From Phoronis pallida (lineage: Eukaryota; Phoronida; Phoronidae): a stretch of 13,051 bases of DNA. The notes below the pieces were generated by a model. It was not told where the DNA came from. It saw nothing but the letters and a program-made list of their open reading frames with translations, and ran no database searches. Position numbers and translations under genes: made by a program. The stretch spans positions 1 through 13,051 of the forward strand of contig JAOXYC010177802.1 in the NCBI GenBank assembly GCA_028565715.1, read 5' to 3'. How positions within the stretch are numbered: position 1 is the stretch's first letter; each line of letters opens with the position of its first letter. This document shows, piece by piece, positions 1 to 10,000 of this stretch.

Positions 1-779
1 CAAATTTACCCCTTTACCGATTTTTTTTGAATTTTTTTTACTAAGATGCAGGTTAAATATATTCATCAAAGGACTCGAACACACAATTTCTAGTTGATTT
101 GAATTTTGACCCCAGATCCTCACCAACAAGGAGACAGTATCATTAAATAACGAAAAGATCAAATCAAGTTAGTTAAAGCCTTAAAACAGGGCTTGGAATG
201 ACATCATGAAAACCACTGAAAAGTCAAGAGAAATTTTTGTGATTGGCAAAAAACGCGGAAACAGTTGACCAAAAATGCGGAAATTTTTCTCAAAAAGTTG
301 ACGAGCAAAAAAACATTTTTGCTGGCTGACGACATGCCGTGTCAATCGCTTTATCATCCGCATCAAAAATCGTACACAAAAATTTTCCTCAGCTTCACGC
401 GGACATTTCTACCAAGCATTTCTCTCTTACTTCCACGATCTGCTTCCTCTTATCACTCGCGAAGCCGTTTATTCCCAGGACATCGATTCAAAAACATGCT
501 TCGCCGCCATTTTTGCTTTGTTGTTGGGTTTTTGGAGTTTCAAAAATTGAAGAGCGATCGGCAAATTCCGGTTTTCGGACAATTGTTTTTTGGTTAGGAA
601 ATTTGCAAAAACCGCCGAAACGAAATAAAAACCGCGGAAAGGATCAATGGAAAACGCGGACAATTCCAAGCCTTGTTAAAAGATCCCAGTACATTGCCTC
701 AGAATAAAATAACAAGCTGCCACAATATGTAACCACAAGTAGACCCATAAAAACTATTAACAACTGTTTTGAAACTTAC
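1..779. other. Partial intron downstream of exon 19
   Basis: No coding segment of the reelin type is visible on the minus strand here. In particular there is no W-A-x-D or EGF cysteine cluster. Most of the stretch is taken up by the inverted-repeat-bounded element at 180-682. The rest is AT-rich sequence without recognisable features. Confidence 0.6.
180..682. mobile_element. MITE-like element with terminal inverted repeats
   Basis: The 20 bp at 180-199 (CTTAAAACAGGGCTTGGAAT) and the reverse complement of 663-682 agree at 17 of 20 positions. The interior is richer in CG and holds repeated words such as GCGGAAA. Its open frames show no recognisable transposase, so it looks non-autonomous. I see no clear target-site duplication. 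Confidence 0.55.
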
Positions 780-1000
780 CCACAAATCTTCAAGCCTACT
801 AGAGGCACTATGACCCTATACCACGATGCTGTTTTCCCACTGTAATACAATGTAGCGTCTCGCATTTCATTGGAGCACCTTGAACCAGTAGCGACACCAC
901 ATGGTGGAATGACCAGTTGCCATGTCTTGCCATGGTCTTTTGAGAACTCTAATCTGATTGGATGCTCAGCAGATGAAACACTGGTACATCCCACATTAAT
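780..1000 (-). CDS. RELN: Reelin-like exon 19: core of subrepeat A with Asp box
   Basis: The acceptor is TTTTGCAG|ATT (phase 0) and the donor GG|GTAAGT (phase 2). The exon encodes [13 protein letters not shown], the Asp box in [26 protein letters not shown] and [10 protein letters not shown]. It is the counterpart of exon 7. The next exon, expected to hold the closing W-A-x-D segment and an EGF module, is not in positions 1-779. Confidence 0.93.
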
Positions 1001-4000
1001 CTGCAAAATATATCAAGATCAATAAAACGGCAGTAATTGGCACAATCCCACTCTATGAACCCATATTGGGCAGAAAAGTGAAACTTAAATGGCTGCAAAG
1101 TTTATCATAGTTTAATGGTAAAACAATTGTCATCAGCAGTTTATACAGCCGCAAAGATGAAATCAAAAAACTCGCTGTGGCAATGGTCCATAACATGGTC
1201 CAAAATTTCAAGAAATAAAAGACACTTGCACCAACAGTTACAGCACCTTTATGGAGTCCATTAGTTTTTAGTTTTAGTTTCAGTGTCAATAAGGAGTAAA
1301 TTGAAAGTAAAGGGTTCTTTCAGTAAGACATCTTGAAATTTTCTTCACTCTCAGTACCTCAAACTGTACAACAGATGCTGGACCGACATCAATATCTGTA
1401 GTCGTCACAGACCGTTCACCTTCACTTCCTTCGAAAACCATAGCAGACGTACCAGCAAATGTACTGTCAAATCTGCAACAAAACACACGAATCAGGAAAT
1501 AACTAACAAAAGAACAATAAAATACCAAGTCTATAAAGGATGAGAATGAAATAATCAAAAAAAACATTGCTACCTTTTTCAATTTGGAGTGTCAGGATCA
1601 AATCCCAAAAAAAACTTTAAAAATTTCAATTTCGTCATTAAGTTTCCAGCAACCCCTTCACTTAATCTTAGTACCATACACTTTCCGTGAGTTCAGTTCC
1701 AAATTTTTCTGTATTCAAATTTACCATACACATACACAATGATAAATGGCTGACCTTATGTTTTGTACACAGAATGGCCCCACTTTGCCTCCTGGCCAGA
1801 ACAGCCAATGAGTTGGATGAGGCTCTGAGTCAAATGTTTCATATACAGTATCGGTGACTGCCAAAGATTCTCCCCCAACATAGAAGTCATCTATACTCCA
1901 CACAGAGTCCATGGAACCTGGATAACAAAACAATTGCTGTTCATGGTGTAGTTACACCCATCGAATGTGGAAACAAAAATGCTGACATCAGCATTATTTG
2001 TAAAAGTGAAATTCAGTCTTAGTAAAAACAACTTGAACAAAATTATCATGAACAACTATTTCAATATTGTGAAACTGTTTTAATGAAAGAAAAATAATGA
2101 AATTCAAGAATTAATACAAATTGCTGAATGAATAATAATAATAATTATATTAGTTTTTGGCCACAAATAAATAATGAAGTTGAAGAAACAAGTTTGCGTC
2201 TTCACTTGTTTCTTCAACTTCATTATTTATTTGTGGCCAAACATTTGCGTCTTCACTTGTTTCTTCAACTTCATTAATAATAATAAGCATACCTCCATGA
2301 TTGGGTTGCCAGAACTTCAGTCTGGTACAGTTGGTCATGGCTGCCAGTGGTATCTCAATGTTGAACACTCTGTAATGGTTAAAGAGATCAATTTTTTGGA
2401 CGAAATACAAGGATGGGGTACTTGGAACACCTCAATGGAAACCCAACTGTGGGAAATACTTTATCAGGGAGAATGGACAATCAGACAAAAGTACTTGGTC
2501 CATATAAAACGTTCTAAAGGCTATCTTATAAGAAGAGTCTGGCCCATATAAGACATTCTTCAGAGTCAACTATTGGAGTGAACCCACCTCATATTAAAGT
2601 CAGGCTCATAATGTATTTCTTTGAGTAGATGCCAGCTAATTCCTCCATTGTTGGAATATTGTAGTAGAACACTGTTCTCTCGCAGCCATGGTGAGTCAGA
2701 ATTACATCCAAACTTGAATGAAAACTGGATGTCTGTTGCAGATGATAGATTCAGATCTTTGGTGGTCACCAGACGGAGTCCATCCTAACAAGAAAATAAG
2801 TTTAATGGGTTAATGATTAGATGATTTTTACAACCTCAATGACACAAAAACCTGGTGGTTCTGACATTAAAAACTTCACAATTTCAATTCCTTTTCAGGG
2901 AATAAACAATGAAACCATCTTTTTGGTAATTTTAAAGAATGAAATTGATCAGCTATATTCACAAGCAATTATGGAATCTCACTACAAACCCGGACAGATG
3001 ACTCACCTTGTAGAAAGACAGTGCTGACCCTTGCCTGACAACACCACACATATCTGTTACATCTCCCCCATAATTCTCCTTCCAGTTACCCTGATCTAAC
3101 GAGGTTGTTGTGAATGTGTCCTTCATGTACTTAGCAAACTGTGTCAGAGGCACACAGAATTCACCACCATATCCTTTATCACACCTGCAAAGAGACTTGA
3201 TGATATTCCAGACAAAATGGTCATAGTCACGTCATCAAAATAAGAAAACTATCAGAAGAAAACAGCAGTCATAATAAATCTTGGTATTTAAGCTTTAAGA
3301 AGCTCCAATAGATAAAAAAAACATCAGTGAAATGGTTTTATGGTCTCAATGGTGTCTCTGAAATACACTACGTAACATGTGTCTGCTTCATGCTTACCCA
3401 CAATTCAGTGCATGCAAATGAGGTCACATGACTTACACACATCTCCCACCAAGACATTGGCCATGGCCTGAACACATCCATGGACATCCATCACCCAGAT
3501 AAACATTGTCCAGGGCCCAAACATTAGTCCTTGATGATGGTGAATGTTGTTGCCAGCGAAACCTCGTGTTCGGGGAGCTGGAAGGTGAAGTGAACAGCAT
3601 GAATATTTCTGTAAAACTAAACGTAGTGAACTTTGAATCCTGCTAAAATTCACTTTTAATAACAAGCTTTTTACAAATTATGATTCTTTTGGACTTTTAG
3701 TCAAAAAACAAAATGAAGACTTGGCATTTTTTGTAACCTCAGAAAAAACATTCAAAACAAAAACTTTCTGCATGTATTTTAAGAAAATTGAGAGTTTCAG
3801 TAAATGAGAAATGGTTGAAGTTACAATTTAATGATCAGAATTAAATTTAACATTTAATCAAACCAACACAGTTCCGGCAGGAAGGAAGACCGATACTCTT
3901 TCCCAGTTCATGAAGGCTGTCGACAGATACACACTTCCCATATGATAGTCAGTGCAGTCACTATGTGGTGGAACACATGACTCCACCACCAGCTGCCAGG

Positions 4001-7000
4001 TTCTGCCAAGGTCGATGGAATATTCCAGGGTGATGTTATACAGGGTTGAGTAGGCACCACTACAACCAAGACTCATGCCAAACTGCAGGAACATAGATGG
4101 AGTCACATGGAAGTCCCATGTCTCAGCATACCTCTGGGAAGCTGGAATTACGAAGAACTAAATGTTAGTGTGATGCTATACATTAATGAGTAGGCACCAC
4201 TACAGCCAAAACTCATGTCAAACTGTAGGAACATAGATGGCATCACATGGAAGTCCCAGGTCTCTGCATATCTCTGTGATGTTGGAATAGTGATGAATTA
4301 TATTTTAGACTCATAGTAGATAGGGTCCAATTGAAAGAAAATTACCACAGACCAGGTTAAAAATTATTGCACTAAAGAGCTGCCGATAAGTTTTTATTCC
4401 CTATATTTGACTTCTTACATCTTGTCCATCACTTTAATTTTCATCTAACTTCATGCATTTAGACACCTTAACAGATGGTCCTAAAAACAATGCCAAACCA
4501 CTTTGTCTTACCATCGCTCTTACTGAACTCCAACACATTGTCCCTGCCATCACAACTGACTCTTGGGATGCCGTTCTGTGCCATAAACCAGACCTCCTCT
4601 TGCATAGGACTGAAGTCATCTTGGAAACCAAACATACTGGTGTCATTGACGCCAACAATGATACTGTCCAATGCCCACTGAGCCCGCTGGATACCTAACC
4701 ATGGAATTATAAATAATTTTTATTCCCTGAAGTTTGGGGCAAATCTGAGGGCTCAAGGCTAAAACATCAGATATCAACCATTTACAACACAAAATCAGTG
4801 ACAAACTAAGACGTTTTCATACATCCCTTGGGTGTTTCTGGACAAATATTTTATAGACAAATTCAGATTTTGGTATTTCTTGTAAGATAAATACCTCATT
4901 TATATTTAACCACATACAAATGACATAATTTATTATAATAAGTCATTGAAACAAATAAAGACCATCCAAACTCCAATAACTCCATAATTTTCAAACCCAT
5001 ACCCTTTTCTCCAAGTGGTTGCCACCAACGGAACTTTGTCGCCTTAGTCTTGGCAGCCATTGGAATGTTCACATTGATGACTTGAGCATTGAAACAACAC
5101 AGGAACGGATCCATGACCTTGAGGGTGTGCCAAGTAATACCGTTGTCATTAGAATAATCTAGGATGATACCTTCATTCCTGTGGACAGGTTTCAGGCATG
5201 TTGGCGATCCCTTGTTGCTTCCTATTTTTATTACAAATTGTACAATCCTGAAAAACATAATTTTGAGTTTGAACATGTACACAGAATTTGTATCAAAATA
5301 CAAGGCTTAGTTATGAACTGTTCCATAAATACAAGGTTTTTTGCAAAAACAAGTATTTTGCTTCTAGGAGACTATGCAATTACCCACTTTGGAAATCTTC
5401 CTGTCGTGAGTTTACTTTAATTGATATAAATAAATATTAAATAATATCAGTACTTGATATTTGTTGTATTTAGTTCCACAGTTTCTGCCACCCTGCTTCC
5501 AAGCTGGTTGAAATATAAGCTATTTCCCACATCTACTATGTAACATCCACGTCCAAGATAGCCGCCAAGAACTCTAGACCACAATGCACTTGGTTTGTTG
5601 TTATCGTCAAATCTGTCAAATAACAGAGGCTGATCTTGCACTGTTGATATTGAACAGGTGGGACCTGGAACAAAGGGAGAAGAGATGACGAGGAAATTTT
5701 TTTTTATCTTATTTAACAAATTTAATTAGCACATCCTGCATTTCTGTTGTACATCCTCAATTACATAACATATTAGACTCCCCCTTTCAGTCAGATATAA
5801 AACCGATGCAACCAAAATCTTATAGTAAAATGCTCCATACAATGCAACTGAAGTTTTTGCGACTATCTAGAAACAAGAGTGCTAAGAATATTTTCCAAGT
5901 GGTGATAAACTTTTTCTATCTTTCAAATCACAAGAAAACTTTCAATATTTTCAAAGTATGCTGTCACGTCACCATGGTAACATTATCTAACCTGCAAAAC
6001 CAGAGTCGCACAAACATTGACTGCCGTCACATGTTCCGTGGCCATGACAGAAGTCACCACAGGGGGAGCCGATGTATATACTATCAAGCGCAAATGTTGA
6101 TGAGAAGCCGCCATCTTGGATCCAATGGAATCTGGTCTTTCTGGAACAATTTGAAACGAAAGATAAATACATTATCTGGAGCTATAGGTTCATCACTGGT
6201 GGTTGTTTAACCACACTTCACATGCAATAGAAGATCAAAATATTATGATCAGTGTTTTTTTCCCAGTTTTCATGAAACTTTTTGAGTTTTGCACTTTATC
6301 ATAAAAGGTCAAAGGTTCAGGACACTGTCACCAAAAATGTTCTGATGGGGATGTAACCTACAACAGATGCTGTCTTTTCTTTGCTAAAGGCAAATGAGCC
6401 ATACAAACATTGAGAAGAATTTAAAATCATACATTGCTACTTACAAAATGTAGAATTATCAAATATTGAAATACAACATTTCATCCATTTCTTTTACACA
6501 ACTTGAGCATTGTTCCTTGCCAATTCTTGTTACTACCTGCATTCGTCAATTTGTAACAATCCTACACAATTGACCTCGTTCAATAGCACATTCGTAGGCT
6601 AAGTAGCAATCTATAACTTAAGTTTTGAAATGTTGCAGAAATTTCCAAAAATAATATTGATGGCAACGTTTAATGTAACTCATTTACAAATTATGTCCTA
6701 AACAAGCCTCACTTGAGTGTAATTTCATCATTGAGAGGAATAACCACTCTAGTCCATTCACCATATGTGCCAGCATAGTAGACACTCCCCTCATGGTGAT
6801 CAGTCCCGCACTCGCCATCCAAGTAACAATCTAATTGGACGAGGTTCCATGTCTTACCAGAATCATGGGTATATTCCAGATACACGGGGGAGTTATAGCT
6901 GAATGCTTTTGTGCAACCTACGTTGATCTAGAAAAAAATAAAGAATACGTTGATCTAGAAAATAATAAAGAATTCAATGATTTGTATTTAAATGAAATTC

Positions 7001-10000
7001 AATTAAAATAAAGGCCATGAAAAAACACAATATTTAATATTTTTATGTTCTTGTAATTCCATGTGAGCTTTATTAAATATTTGCAAAGCCCATTTTAATG
7101 TTAATTTTATCATGTGTCATAATCAGTTTGAGTCTTTGCGAGTCAGGTGCTAACTAGTGTCATTGAATAACAAATTTCTCAAAATGAGTCAAAATCCGAG
7201 CCTTTGGCGAGGATTTTGACGAGTTTTGAGAAATTTATTATTCAATGACGACGAGTTTATTGTTCTATTTCTCACATGAAACAGTGACGACACGTTATCG
7301 AAGAAAAACGAGGTCGTACGAATACAGTGATCCGTCAAAGTGTGTTATTTTCGATAATACATTTGAGATTGCGATAGAAACGAACTTATCATGTGAGAAA
7401 AAAGAATAATTGTCAATTGAATTGACAAGGACTCAACCCTCAAACCTTGAGATTGAAATTGACCATACATTCATATGTCTTGAATTAATGAAAGCTGTGA
7501 TTCATTCCATGCATAAAAATTTATAATTCGTTTTCAAAAACAATTTTGTTCCATTACCTTAAACTGTACAATGTCACCCTTTGACAACTGCAGGTCTTTA
7601 GTAGTCACAAATTTCTGGTTATCTTGAGCGGCAAACATGAGCACCTGATTGGTTGATTGACAGAATATTCCCAGCATGGCTTCAGTTGTTTCTGACCACT
7701 GTTCACTAACTTGGTCAGAGTATGCCTGGGAAATTCAAAAGACTTAATAATAAATTTCAACATTTGGTGCAAAATTCATGAATTTCATGTGTCTCTAAAG
7801 CTTAAATTGGGCTTCTCAAAACCCAGAAGGCTTTAAAGTTAACGTAAGTGTGAACGTTGCAATGTAGGCTATTTGTGGCACTTTTTGGACATCAATTTCT
7901 CCGCAATGAGTGGTTGAATCTTCATGAAAATTTAAAGAATATACTTTTTAGCCTTAGTGGGAGGGAAACACGTCTCAGATTTTTGATCGATCCCTCCATT
8001 GCTGAGCTATAAAGCTTCAAAAATGAAGACTCATAAAAAACAAAATTTATGAAAATTTTAGCTTTAAAATTCAATATTTCCAAACCTAAAAAAACTAGGA
8101 AAAATTTGAGACCCGTTTCCCTTCAATACACAAAATAAACTACATTAAAATAAAAACCATGCCCATGTAGTATGTATTGTTCTTGGAATCCTTGTTCAAA
8201 AAATATATTTAATTTTTTAGTAAAAAAAATTGGTCACGTGAAAAAAATCATTTTTCTAAAAGAGGCAAGACAAAAATTACCTCTTTCTTGCAATCATCAA
8301 CAAAATAGACAAACATATTTTTCCTAAATTACAGAACATTGTATGCTTGCATTTTACATGTCGCATTGACCAAAATTCAGTAAATGTTGTCAATGTAAAA
8401 TCCCTAACAAATCTGGATTAAAATCTGAAGGACGATAAACAGACCTCAAAGTTATCTCTCATTACATGTTGTGTCTGGTCTGATTGGTGTCTGGCAACAC
8501 TGATCTCATCGACAGCCCATTGGTCAGCGTTGTGTCCACCATGGTGAGGTTGCCACCATCTTAACTGTGTGTGTGGTGTCTTGGACTTCTCAGGCAACTC
8601 AATATGAACGAACCTAGAATGAATATTAAGATTGCCTTGACAAGAATATTTATAAGATTGGAGAAGAAAGTTGCCCCACCGTCCTAACCATGTGTTTGAG
8701 GGGCGTGGTGTTTTCTCAGCCAGGTCAAACTTTGAAAGAGCATTTGGATAATATTAAGTCAAAAATGTATAATATATATATCGGGGTATAAAAAACATAA
8801 AAATCAAGACTTTCCTTTCCATCTGCACCAATTGCAACCATCATCACCATCTGTGGTGCCCTGCCATCTACACCGAGTGCCACCCCCATCACCATTTATG
8901 GTAGCCTACCATTTGCACTGCTGGCCACCACCATCACAATGAGTGGTGTCTTACCATCTACGTTGTTTGCCAACATCATCACCATTTGTATTTTCCTGCC
9001 ATCTGCCCTGATTGCCACCCCCATCATCATCTGTGGTTTCCTGCCATCTGTTCCGATTGCCACCATCATTTCCATCTATGGTGTCCTACCACCTGCACTT
9101 ATTGCCACCATAATCACCATTTGTGGTGCCCTGCCATTTGTACTGATTGCCACCACCATCACCATCTGTGGTGCACTGCCATATGTACAGATTGCCACCA
9201 CCATTTCCATCTAAGGTGTCTTACCATCTGCACTGATTGCCACCATCATCACCATTTGTGGTGCCCTGCCATTTGTACTGATTGCCACCATCTGTGGTGC
9301 CCTGCCATCTGCACTGATTGCCACCATCATCACCATCTGTGGTGTACTGCCTTCTGCACTGAATGCAACCCCCATTACCATCTGTGGTTTCCTGCCATCT
9401 TGTTCTGATTTCCACCACCATTTCCATCTGTGGTGCCCTACCATCTGCACTGATTGCCACCATCATCACCATCTGTGGTGCACTTCCATCTGTTCTGATT
9501 GTCACCACCATTTCCATCAGTGGTGCCCTGCCATCTGTACCGATAGCCACCACTATTTCCATCTGCGGTGTCCTACCATCTGTACTGATTGCCACCATCA
9601 CCACCATCTGTGGTGTACTACCTTCTGCACTGATTGCAACCCCCATTACCATCTGTGGTTTCCTGCCATCTTGTTCTGATTTCCACCACCATTTCTTTCT
9701 GTGGTGCCCTACCATCTGCACTGATTGCCACCATCATCACCATCTGTGGTGCCCTACCATCTGCACTGATTGCCACCATCATCTACATCTATGGTTCATT
9801 GCCAACTGTTCTGATTGTCACCACCATTTCCATCTGTGGTGTCTTACCATCTGCACTGATTGCCACCACCATCACCATCTGTGGTTTCCTGCCATCTGTT
9901 CCGATTGTCACCATCATCACCATCTGTGGAGTCTTGCCATCTGCACTGATTTCCACCACCATCACAATCTTTGGAGTCTTGCCATCTACCCTGATTGCCA

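Noticed and set aside
265-597. Plus-strand coding frame of 110 codons
   Set aside because: No recognisable domain, overlap with another open frame, and location inside a terminal-repeat element in an intron.
2174-2551. Plus-strand coding frame of 125 codons
   Set aside because: It is antisense to exon 16 and begins in the palindromic repeat. Its repeated phrase comes only from the duplicated repeat arms.
4169-4281. Extra alternative exon
   Set aside because: The acceptor equivalent is AA, other nearby AGs give the wrong frame, and the frame reaches a stop in the following intron copy.
5806-6210. Plus-strand coding frame of 134 codons
   Set aside because: It runs antisense across a firm reelin-like exon (6140-5992) and its introns, with no recognisable product.
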